From assembly GCF_001553605.1 (NCBI RefSeq), contig NZ_CP014229.1, positions 1,082,501-1,146,500 of the forward strand: a stretch of 64,000 bases of DNA, written 5' to 3'. Shown here piece by piece: positions 33,598-41,448 of the stretch. Origin of the DNA: Desulfovibrio fairfieldensis (lineage in GTDB: Bacteria; Desulfobacterota; Desulfovibrionia; Desulfovibrionales; Desulfovibrionaceae). Each line of letters begins with the position of its first letter. Positions within the stretch are counted from its first letter, which is position 1. The notes beneath the pieces were generated by a model that did no database searches, was not told the DNA's origin, and worked only from the letters and a program-made list of their open reading frames with translations. A program made the translations under genes and the position numbers.

Positions 33598-34860
33598 ATG
33601 AGCCAGCTTGCTTTCGCATCCGGCGGCTTCCACGGACTCACGTTTATTCCTGAAACGGAGTTCGGAGTAACGCCGACAGGCGTTGATGTGTATCGCTTCC
33701 GCCATACGACCTGTGGCCTTGAGGCGAAAAAGGACAGCCTGCAATCCGCCGAGCTGCGCGATGACGCGCAAATTTCCGATCACCGCCTGGGAAACAAGCA
33801 GGCGGGCGGTGACGTGGGATTTGAATTTTCCTACGGCGCCTTCGATGAGTTCCTGGCCGCCGCTGTACGCGGAGCTTGGGCCGGGGACGTGCTCAAGGCG
33901 GGCGTCACCATGCGCTCGTTCACGATCCAGCGTCTGTTCCGGGACATCGGGCAGTATGAGACATTCACCGGCTGTGAGGTGAACACGCTTTCCCTTACGG
34001 TGGCAACCAACGCCATGGTCACGGGGAGCATCAATTTTGTGGGCAAAGACGGGGGATTTGCCGACGCGCCGCTCTCCCTGAGTCCGATCTCTCCCGGCTC
34101 TTACGCCCCTTTTGACGGTTTTTCCGGCGCCCTGTTCGAAGGGGGAACGAAAATCGCCACCGTTACCTCCATCGAACTCCAGATCAACAACAGTTTGAAC
34201 CCACTCTATGTCATCGGAGATCGGGCCACGGCCGGAATTCAGGCCGGGCGCATCAATATCTCCGGTACAGTTTCCGCTTACTTCGCTAATCAGGATCTGC
34301 TCAAGCGTTTTTTGAATGAGGAAGAGTCCAGTTTGAAATTCATGCTGGGCAACGGCGTTGAGAACAGTTACAGCGTGGAAGTTCCCCGCCTCAAATACAC
34401 GGCCGGAAGCAATCCGGTCAACGACGAGAGCGCGATCCAACTTTCTCTGCCGTTCCAGGCTCTGATGGATAGCGTGACCGGAAGCAATATCGTCATTACG
34501 CGGATTCCCGGCGCGGTGGTGGACGCCGTCCCGCCCACTCTGGCCACCACCAGCCCAAGCAACGGCGCGGTGGACGTGCCGGTTGACGGCAATATTGTGC
34601 TCAACTTTTCCGAGCCTGTGGTCAAGGGTTCCGGGAATATCACCATCACGGACGGCAGCGGCAACAGCGTAATCATACCGGTGACGGACGGCCAAGTGTC
34701 GGTTTACGGCAGCCAGGTCACGATTTCCTTGGACGCGCCGCTCCAGGCGTCCACCACCTATTACGTGAACATCGGTGACGGCGCGCTCACGGACGCCGCA
34801 GGCAACGCCTTCACGGGCATTGTTGACACCACCACCCTGAGTTTCACCACGGCGGCGTAA
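33598..34860 (+). CDS. Major tail tube protein with C-terminal Ig-like domain
   Basis: 420 residues from the ATG at 33598. Residues 1-300 form the tube domain (LTFIPETEFGVTPTG; LEAKKDSLQSAELRDD; SVEVPRLKYTAG). The last about 115 residues are a Big_5/SwmB-type Ig-like domain (PPTLATTSPSNGAVDVPVDG; IVLNFSEPV; YYVNIGDGALTDAAGN). Such extensions decorate the outside of the tail and bind surface glycans. Confidence 0.8.
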   Translation: MSQLAFASGGFHGLTFIPETEFGVTPTGVDVYRFRHTTCGLEAKKDSLQSAELRDDAQISDHRLGNKQAGGDVGFEFSYGAFDEFLAAAVRGAWAGDVLKAGVTMRSFTIQRLFRDIGQYETFTGCEVNTLSLTVATNAMVTGSINFVGKDGGFADAPLSLSPISPGSYAPFDGFSGALFEGGTKIATVTSIELQINNSLNPLYVIGDRATAGIQAGRINISGTVSAYFANQDLLKRFLNEEESSLKFMLGNGVENSYSVEVPRLKYTAGSNPVNDESAIQLSLPFQALMDSVTGSNIVITRIPGAVVDAVPPTLATTSPSNGAVDVPVDGNIVLNFSEPVVKGSGNITITDGSGNSVIIPVTDGQVSVYGSQVTISLDAPLQASTTYYVNIGDGALTDAAGNAFTGIVDTTTLSFTTAA

Positions 34861-34879
34861 TCCGCCAGAGAGGCATGAC

Positions 34880-35272
34880 ATGAGCCAGGCTTTTGATCTA
34901 TCCGCCATGCAGGCGAGCACTTTGGATGAGTCGGCCCTGACCATCATCAACCCCAAAACCGGCCAAGACACGCCCATGAAGGTGACGCTGCTGTCTCCGG
35001 ACAGCGCGGAGTACAAGCGGCGTGTGAACAGGCTCCAGGAGCGGGAGGCGCGGCGGCGCAAGCTGCGGCGCGAAATCACGCCCGAGGAGGCGGAAGCCTC
35101 CGTGCTGGAGCGCTATGTAGCAGCGACGGTCAAAATTGAGGGCGCCGACATCGACGGCAAGCCCGTGGGCAGCGCGCCGGACGAGGTGCGGGGGGTCTAT
35201 CAGACCTTCCCGTGGATTCTGGACCAGGTGATCTTTTTTCAGAGTGAGCGCAAGAATTTTTTTACGGCATAG
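34880..35272 (+). CDS. Tail assembly chaperone G
   Basis: 130 residues. Typical G-protein pattern: DESALTIINPKTGQDTPMKVTLLSPDSAEYKRR and a basic helix, then the ISERYVA-like region. The 3-prime end carries a T7 slippery run just before the stop, so a share of ribosomes should shift to -1 and make a G-T fusion with the next frame. It binds the tape measure during tail assembly. Confidence 0.8.
   Translation: MSQAFDLSAMQASTLDESALTIINPKTGQDTPMKVTLLSPDSAEYKRRVNRLQEREARRRKLRREITPEEAEASVLERYVAATVKIEGADIDGKPVGSAPDEVRGVYQTFPWILDQVIFFQSERKNFFTA
35257..35263 (+). promoter_or_regulatory. -1 frameshift site (T-TTT-TTT)
   Basis: Seven T read as AAT TTT TTT ACG in frame 0. Slippage by -1 gives TAC GGC ATA GCC CGC GAA TTG, which runs straight into the T frame at 35281. 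The zero-frame stop is 6 bases downstream of the run. Confidence 0.78.
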
Positions 35273-35280
35273 CCCGCGAA

Positions 35281-35640
35281 TTGGTCGAAGCCGTGCGGGC
35301 GCAGACCGCGTTGTACGCGCCGCAGCCGGACGGTTCGACCCTGGCCGAGTTCGGGGCCAGCATCCAGGAGCAGACCGGGAGCTGGCCCGAGGATATCCCG
35401 GAGCCGCCGGACATCCCTCCGGCTTTGGAACATTTGTGGGCCTGGTTCTGGCAGCTCCGCACGGCCAATCCATCCGCCGGCTTTGGCCCGGCTCCGCTGT
35501 CGTTCGGGGAAATGGACGCCTGGCAGCGCGTGACGGGCAACCGACTGGAACCGTGGCATGTGGATACGCTGCTGGCGATGGATGCGGCGTTCCTGGCCGC
35601 GCAGCCGAAAAAGAGGGCAGGCGGCGGGGGAAAAACATAA
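35281..35640 (+). CDS. Tail assembly chaperone T domain (made as G-T fusion)
   Basis: No ATG start; only a TTG at 35281, and the frame is open back to the slippery site. With the shift the fusion reads FFYGIARELVEAVRAQTALY. Residues PPALEHLWAWFWQL and the later GEMDAWQRVTGNRLEPWHVDTLLAMD are typical for T domains (DUF1799-like). It probably exists only as the frameshift product. Confidence 0.75.
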   Translation: MVEAVRAQTALYAPQPDGSTLAEFGASIQEQTGSWPEDIPEPPDIPPALEHLWAWFWQLRTANPSAGFGPAPLSFGEMDAWQRVTGNRLEPWHVDTLLAMDAAFLAAQPKKRAGGGGKT

Positions 35641-35648
35641 CGATTTGG

Positions 35649-35680
35649 AAAAGGCCGGAGCAAACGCCCTGGCCTTTTTC
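35649..35680 (+). terminator. Terminator after the G/T genes
   Basis: AAAAGGCC and GGCCTTTT arms around a 14-base loop, followed by T. It separates the connector/tail-tube unit from the tape-measure unit, which has its own late element. Confidence 0.6.
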
Positions 35681-35734
35681 ATTAGAGCATTTCAACTTTT
35701 AGTTGCGTATGACTGCTTTTTTTATCGACGTAGA

Positions 35735-36073
35735 TTACCCTGCCACCGCTTGACGCACGACATCTGTAATGAAGGTATTCAATGACTTACCTTCCGCTGC
35801 CGCCGCGATGCTGGCTTGCTGGTATATTTCCGGGTCCAGCCGCAACGCAAAATTCCCTTTGTGGCTCTTGTGTGGGCTGATGCCGTGGCGTTCGCACTCT
35901 TCCAAAAACGCTCGCAACGACTCTGCCCCTTCACGCCGCAGTCCTTCAAGGTCTTTGGCGTAGAAGTCAGCGCCACCGTTCAGGCCTATAAATTCACCCC
36001 GAAACATTTCGATTTCCGGGTCGTATGCAATGACAGCTTTGTAGCCGCCGTCAAAATCCATAATATTTTTCAT
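35735..36073 (-). CDS. hicB: HicB-type antitoxin
   Basis: 112 residues from the ATG at 36073. KAVIAYDPEIEMFRGEFIGLNG at the N-terminus is the degenerate RNase-H-like HicB domain; the C-terminal RHH is NFALRLDPEIYQQASIAAAAEGKSLNTFI. It overlaps the toxin by 4 bases. Inserted in antisense between the tail chaperones and tape measure. Confidence 0.87.
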   Translation of the reverse strand: MKNIMDFDGGYKAVIAYDPEIEMFRGEFIGLNGGADFYAKDLEGLRREGAESLRAFLEECERHGISPHKSHKGNFALRLDPEIYQQASIAAAAEGKSLNTFITDVVRQAVAG

Positions 36074-36324
36074 GGCTTCACTCCGTGCTGTTCCAGCCAT
36101 TTTCTGATGCTGTTTACCGCCCCTTTATCCGTGTCCGGGGTGGGGTGCGGGCGATGAAATACCCGCACTTCGCCGAACAAAAACACACTCACGCGAGAAC
36201 CTTCACGTTCTGCAATCTCCGCGCCTAACTCGGTAAAAAGACTCTCAATATCTGTCCAGCGAACGCTTCCGGGCACAGGGCGGGCGAAGATTTGCGCAAG
36301 TATGGCGGCATGTTTGCGTTTCAT
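36070..36324 (-). CDS. hicA: HicA-type mRNA interferase toxin
   Basis: 84 residues. TDIESLFTELGAEIAEREGSRVSVFLFG and HRPHPTPDTDKGAVNSIRKWLEQHG give the dsRBD-like HicA fold, with the conserved His in the FHRPHP motif. This is the HicA variant with the longer HPxPxTDKG linker. Confidence 0.88.
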   Translation of the reverse strand: MKRKHAAILAQIFARPVPGSVRWTDIESLFTELGAEIAEREGSRVSVFLFGEVRVFHRPHPTPDTDKGAVNSIRKWLEQHGVKP

Positions 36325-36399
36325 GTATTTATGATATTATTTTTTGATATTATGTCAATGCCTATCTGTGGTCTGTGATTTGAATTTGTCTTTTGGCGC

Positions 36400-36474
36400 T
36401 GTCAAGCCCTCATTTCCCCGCCACTCCCCGCTGTTTTGCCGGATAGGGCGGGCGACGGCGGTGCGCGTGCTACG
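36400..36474 (+). promoter_or_regulatory. 75-bp late-promoter-like element, copy C (tape measure)
   Basis: TGTCAAGCCC, GTTTTGCCGGAT and GTGCTACG in the same positions as copies A and B; exactly 75 bases, 26 bases before the tape measure GTG. It allows tail genes to be transcribed past the hicAB insertion. Confidence 0.65.
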
Positions 36475-36500
36475 GTTTTCTCAAAAAATGGAGAACCGTT

Positions 36501-39500
36501 GTGGCCGTTTCGGTGGATCTTGCCAAGCTCGACGTGCAAATCAGGACGAGTGATGTCGCAACCGGCATTACCCGTCTGGATGCGTTCGCGTCATCCGCCG
36601 ATGGGGCCGAGCATTCGGTCAAACGGCTCTCCACGGCATCCGGAGGGCTGGAACAATCCCTCGGACGGCTGAAAAGCGCTCTGGCGACGGTGGGCCTTGG
36701 TCTGTCCTTCGGCGGCGCTCTGAAAAGCGCGGCGGATTTCCAGACCAGTATCAACAACCTTGGCAAGGTCAGTGACCGGCCTTTGGCGGAAATGCAGACG
36801 CAACTCAAGAGCGTCAGTTCCTCGCTCGGCTCATATGCCCAGCTTGCCCAGGGTTATTACCAGATCCTTTCTGCCGGGGTGACGGACGCCACGGCCTCCA
36901 TGGACATGCTCACCGCGTCGTCCATGGCCGCCAAGGCGGCCCAAGTCACGCAGGCCGACACCATCCGGGCGCTTACCTCTCTGATGACAGGCTTTACCGG
37001 CCAACTCAAGGACGCCGCCGACGCTTCGGATTTTCTTTTTTCCGTGGAGCGCTACGGCAAAACGTCGGTCCAGGAACTGGTGCCGGTGGTGGGCGATCTG
37101 GCATCCACGGCGCGCATCGCCAAAATTGCGGCCGCCGACATGGGGGCCGCGTTCTCGGTGATCACGCAGACCGCAGGAAGCACGCCGGTCGCCGCCACGC
37201 AGGCGCGCAGCCTGTTCATGAACATCGCCAATCCCTCGGAGACGATGCAAAAGACACTGGCTGGAATGGGGACCAACTCGACCGAGTTTTTCTCCTCCAA
37301 CCGGCTGCTGGACGCACTGAAGAAGCTGGATACGGAGGCCAGGAAAACCGGTAAGACCATCGGAGCCCTATTCACCGACCGCGAAGCCAAGGTCGCGGCG
37401 GAAAATCTCATCTCGTCCTCGAAGAGCTTTGAGGAATCCCTGGCGGGCATTGAGCGCCGGGCCGGTGCCACCTCGTCCGCATTCGGGAAGTACACGGCCA
37501 GCATCAATGGCCAGATTGACGAGATGTCCAACAACATGAGCAACCTGGCGACCAACATCGGCACAACCTTCGGCGGGACGGCCACCCAAGCTCTGACTTC
37601 CTTCAATTCGGTTCTGAGCGAGATCAACGCCAACTTCACGACCTTTGTGCCGGTGCTGACCACTGTCGGCGCGGGGATGGCGGCTCTTGCCGTGGCCCGG
37701 AAAGCCTCGAACACAACGTTTGCCGTGGGCGATGACGGGCAGCGTGTGACCGGGCTGCGGGCATACATCGCCGCGCAGTATGAGAACGTGGCTGCGACCA
37801 GGGAGCAGCAGGCGGCGGAAGCCAAACTCGCCATGGTCCGGGTCCAGGATGAAATGGCGGAATACAAGTCCTCGGCCAGCCGCGCTGTCAATCAGGCCAT
37901 CCTCAACCGGAGCACCATGGCGCGCATGGCATACGAACAGGGTTTGCGCGATCTTCAGACGGACCTTACGGCCAAGACCGTGGCCTATGAAGCGTCGCTC
38001 AAGACGTTGGGCAGAACGTCCGTCACGGCTGGCACAGCCATGAAAGGGCTGAAATCGGCCGGAAGCTCGTTGCTGGGCGTGTTCGGGGGACCGTGGGGCG
38101 CGGCTTTTACCGTGGCGGTTATGGGCGTGGCCGGATTGACCTCGGCCATGGCCGAACGGACCGCATTGCACGAGAAGTATCGGCAGTCTCTGGATGATAT
38201 CGGCACAGCTGCGGATGAAATGAGCGGGAAGTTGACGCGAGCGGCGCAATCCACGCTCACGTCGAAGTTGAATCAGGCAAAGGCCGAATTGGAGCGGACC
38301 AAGCAGGATATCGACAGGCTTAAGGAAGAATTGAAGGGAATGGATCTGGGCTATGGGGAATGGTCCGGCTCGTACAGGATTCTCTCGTCGGCCTCCGAAA
38401 AGTTTTTCGGCGCGAATCCCGGCACCTGGGAAGCGGCGAAGGTGCTGGACAGCTACAGCAAGGGACTGACTGACGCATATCAGGCCCAAAAGCAACTCCT
38501 GGAATTGCAAGCACAATTTGGCCGGACAGAGGCCATTGTCGAGGCGTCCACGCGCATTGACGAGCTGGCGAACGCGACTCGCAAGGCGGTCAAGGAAGAG
38601 GAGAGCGTCGCCACCCTGAACCAGCGGCTGAATGAGACTGGCGACGCGGGCAATGCGGCGGCTTCGGGCATCAATGCGGCCGGAGATGCGGCGGCCGGTG
38701 CTATGGGCAAGCTGGCCGGTCTCGCTGATGTGCTCCAGGATTCTAATTTCACGGCGTACACGGCCGGATTGACCGGCGCGCAGAAAACCTTTGCCACGGC
38801 CATGAAAGGCAAGTTGAACGAGAAGCAGCTTGCGGCGTATTTTTCCGGCAAAACCGGCGATCTTTCCGCCACGGACAGCCGCACGCTCCAGTCCAACAAG
38901 GCGGAACTGAACGCCATCTACGCCAACTACAAGAAAATGTACTCCTTGCAGGAGGCCACGAAGCACGCGGGCAGCGCGGCCAGCGCCAAAGAGGCGATCC
39001 AGCGGGTTCGGGAGGAAATCGAGCGGCTGAACGAGGTGCAGCCCACCAGCGCCGCCAAGCTGGCGCAGGCCCTGCGAGACATTGCCAAGGAAGGCAAGCA
39101 GGCGGGCATGAGTGCCACGGCCGTCAGTGCGCTCCAGGCTGAATACAAGGCCGCGTTTGACGATTCACAGGCCCGGAAAATGACCGAAGCCTTGCGCGAT
39201 TTCGACCGGGAGATTGCCAGTCTGACCGGTGACGCCAGGACCATGCGCGAATTGGAAATGACCGGAACCTTGGAGCAGTGGAAAAAGAAGCTCCTGGAAG
39301 CGGGTGTAAGCGCCGAAGAGGCCGCGCCCAAGTTGGCCCGGATGAAGGATGCCCTCGAACGCTCCAATCGCACCAAGGACATTCAGACCACTGTGCAGTT
39401 CTATAAAGAATTGGCGGAACTTTCCGGCGACCTGACCTACTCCTTGCAGGCCCAGAACGAATTGATCGCCTTGCAGGCCGAACAGTACAGGAACAATGGG

Positions 39501-40355
39501 ATAGCGCCTGATCTTGTGGCGCAGTGGGAAGCGCTCAAGCGGTTGCAGGCGTCCAATTCCGGCTGGGACGGCGCGGCGCGGAGCATGATGAGCTACTACA
39601 GCGAGGCCGCCAACGCCGGTAAGAATTTCGAGACCTTTTTCACCAACAGTTTTTCCTCGCTGGAGGATACGTTGGTGCAGTTCACCCAGACGGGAAAGTT
39701 GTCATTTGCCGATATGGTGAACTCCATGCTGGCCGATCTGGCCCGGTTGGCGATCCGGCAGTCGATTACCGGCCCAATTGCACAGGGGCTGGGCAGCCTT
39801 TTTTCCGGGTTCGGAGGGGGATCGAGTTACACAGGTTATAGCGGCATGGCCTTGGGCATGACGGGCTTCATTCCAGGCTTCGCCACCGGCGGCGTGGCCG
39901 CGCCGTCAGGGCTGCCGCGCTCCGGCGGCCTGCTGACCTCCCCGACCTTTTTCAGCGACGGCATGAGTCGGGCCTATGCCTCGGGCGGCCTGTCCGTGGC
40001 CGGGGAAGCCGGGCCGGAAGTCTTCATGCCCGCGGCGCGCATGAACGACGGCAACTACGGCGTGCGCGTGGACATGAGCGCGGTGTCCGCGCAGTTGCGG
40101 GCCGGTCTGTCCGGCACAACCGCGCCCAACATTTCCATCAACGTCATCAACCGGACCGGCGGCCAGGTGGAGGCCGAAACGCAGGCCCGGCCCGACGGCC
40201 AGGGCGGCTTTACCCTGGATATCCTGTTGACCCAGGTTGAGCAGGGGTTGGTGGCACGGGCCAAGTCCGGGCGGTCATCCCTGATGCAGTATCAGGAAAA
40301 AGCCTACGGCCTGAGCCGCGCGAGCGTCCTGACCAGGGGGAGGGGGCGGGCATGA
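36501..40355 (+). CDS. Tape measure protein
   Basis: 1284 residues, GTG start 5 bases after TGGAGAACC. N-terminal region contains the TMP_3/lambda-H-type segment (SFGGALKSAADFQTSINNLG; TASSMAAKAAQVTQADTI). A central hydrophobic segment (GPWGAAFTVAVMGVAGLTSAMA) is near 530, long coiled coils occupy 555-950, and a lambda-type C-terminal part (FADMVNSMLADLARLAIRQS; GLPRSGGLLTSPTFFSDGM; AGEAGPEVFMPA) is near 1075-1180. It sets tail length and is ejected with DNA. Confidence 0.92.
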   Translation: MAVSVDLAKLDVQIRTSDVATGITRLDAFASSADGAEHSVKRLSTASGGLEQSLGRLKSALATVGLGLSFGGALKSAADFQTSINNLGKVSDRPLAEMQTQLKSVSSSLGSYAQLAQGYYQILSAGVTDATASMDMLTASSMAAKAAQVTQADTIRALTSLMTGFTGQLKDAADASDFLFSVERYGKTSVQELVPVVGDLASTARIAKIAAADMGAAFSVITQTAGSTPVAATQARSLFMNIANPSETMQKTLAGMGTNSTEFFSSNRLLDALKKLDTEARKTGKTIGALFTDREAKVAAENLISSSKSFEESLAGIERRAGATSSAFGKYTASINGQIDEMSNNMSNLATNIGTTFGGTATQALTSFNSVLSEINANFTTFVPVLTTVGAGMAALAVARKASNTTFAVGDDGQRVTGLRAYIAAQYENVAATREQQAAEAKLAMVRVQDEMAEYKSSASRAVNQAILNRSTMARMAYEQGLRDLQTDLTAKTVAYEASLKTLGRTSVTAGTAMKGLKSAGSSLLGVFGGPWGAAFTVAVMGVAGLTSAMAERTALHEKYRQSLDDIGTAADEMSGKLTRAAQSTLTSKLNQAKAELERTKQDIDRLKEELKGMDLGYGEWSGSYRILSSASEKFFGANPGTWEAAKVLDSYSKGLTDAYQAQKQLLELQAQFGRTEAIVEASTRIDELANATRKAVKEEESVATLNQRLNETGDAGNAAASGINAAGDAAAGAMGKLAGLADVLQDSNFTAYTAGLTGAQKTFATAMKGKLNEKQLAAYFSGKTGDLSATDSRTLQSNKAELNAIYANYKKMYSLQEATKHAGSAASAKEAIQRVREEIERLNEVQPTSAAKLAQALRDIAKEGKQAGMSATAVSALQAEYKAAFDDSQARKMTEALRDFDREIASLTGDARTMRELEMTGTLEQWKKKLLEAGVSAEEAAPKLARMKDALERSNRTKDIQTTVQFYKELAELSGDLTYSLQAQNELIALQAEQYRNNGIAPDLVAQWEALKRLQASNSGWDGAARSMMSYYSEAANAGKNFETFFTNSFSSLEDTLVQFTQTGKLSFADMVNSMLADLARLAIRQSITGPIAQGLGSLFSGFGGGSSYTGYSGMALGMTGFIPGFATGGVAAPSGLPRSGGLLTSPTFFSDGMSRAYASGGLSVAGEAGPEVFMPAARMNDGNYGVRVDMSAVSAQLRAGLSGTTAPNISINVINRTGGQVEAETQARPDGQGGFTLDILLTQVEQGLVARAKSGRSSLMQYQEKAYGLSRASVLTRGRGRA

Positions 40356-40978
40356 GCATCGATGCTGTCGCTATCCATAAGCAGGCGGAGCCTGCTAACG
40401 GCTACCGCAGTGAGCTGCCCGACCACGGCCTGAGCACCCAGGAGCTGCTGCAGCGGGCCGTGCTGGAGTCCTACGCCAGCGCGGTACAGGAAACCATCCT
40501 GCTGTACACTCTGGAATTCAATCACAAATCCTTTGTCCGGCCCGCCAGGGTGGCGCGCTGGAGCGCGGCCTGCGCCACGCCGGAGAAATTTCTCTGCAAG
40601 CTGGAAGACGATGCGCCTTACGATCCCGGCCAGGTGGTGGAATTTGTCGGCCTGCCCTTTGAGGTGAAGTTTCCGGACAAGACGGAAGACAATGTGGGGC
40701 AATTCCAGTTTCAGGTCCAGGGCGTGGGCTTTGAGCTGGACGCTGATCTGGAGGAGGCGGCGCTTTCCGGCGGCAAGATCACGGCCATTCTGCGCATCTA
40801 CGTCAAGGGCGAAGAACTGGAAGGCCCGGCGGAAGTCTGGCCGGGCATCAACGTCAAAAGCCCGGCCATTGACGCGACCACGGGCGACGCCACGGCCTCG
40901 GGCAGTCTCTTTGACTGGCTGAACCGCACCTTCGGCTACAACTACACGCCGGGCAAATATCCGGCGCTGGGCAAATGA
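40352..40978 (+). CDS. DUF1833-type minor tail protein
   Basis: 208 residues, 4-base overlap. LLYTLEFNHKSFVRPARVAR and VEFVGLPFEVKFPDKTEDNVGQFQFQVQGVG near 55-125 are DUF1833-like. It takes the place of lambda gpL/gpM as a tail-tip protein. The C-terminus (FDWLNRTFGYNYTPGKYP) leads into the NlpC gene with a 4-base overlap. Confidence 0.78.
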   Translation: MSIDAVAIHKQAEPANGYRSELPDHGLSTQELLQRAVLESYASAVQETILLYTLEFNHKSFVRPARVARWSAACATPEKFLCKLEDDAPYDPGQVVEFVGLPFEVKFPDKTEDNVGQFQFQVQGVGFELDADLEEAALSGGKITAILRIYVKGEELEGPAEVWPGINVKSPAIDATTGDATASGSLFDWLNRTFGYNYTPGKYPALGK

Positions 40979-41448
40979 ATATGCATATCCATCTGCCCGC
41001 CAACTGGTGGCTCACCTATCTGGGCAAGCCCTGGGCCGCCGATCCGAACCCGCCCGCGTCCTACAACTGCGGGGAGCTGGTGCGCGCCGTGCATCGTGAC
41101 CTGTGCGGCATTGACAGCCCGGCCATTCCGGTGACCGACGCGGGCAGCCGCCTGCAATGCGTACGGGCCATGCGGCCCGAGCTGTTTGGTCTGGAGGCAT
41201 TGCCCGCCGGAGCCGCCCCGCGCGCCCTGGACGTGGCCTTTCTGGGCCGCCGCACATACCTGGCCCATTGCGGCCTGGCCGTGGAAACCGGCGAGGGCCT
41301 GCGCGTGCTCCATTGCCCGGAAGCGGCCTGCGGCGTGGCCCTGGACAGTCTCATGGAACTGCGCGTGGCGGGTTTCCCGTCTGTACGCTGGTTCCGGCAC
41401 CGGAATATGGACGAGGTATTGAGGTCCAGGGGGTGGGCGCATGATTAG
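40975..41448 (+). CDS. NlpC/P60-like tail-tip peptidase
   Basis: 157 residues. YNCGELVRAVHRDLCG near 25-40 has the catalytic Cys, and YLAHCGLAVETGEGLRVLHC near 95-115 carries the His, the usual C-x-...-H order of NlpC/P60 peptidases of phage tails (gpK type). It opens peptidoglycan during DNA entry. Overlaps the gpJ-like gene by 8 bases. Confidence 0.8.
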   Translation: MNMHIHLPANWWLTYLGKPWAADPNPPASYNCGELVRAVHRDLCGIDSPAIPVTDAGSRLQCVRAMRPELFGLEALPAGAAPRALDVAFLGRRTYLAHCGLAVETGEGLRVLHCPEAACGVALDSLMELRVAGFPSVRWFRHRNMDEVLRSRGWAHD

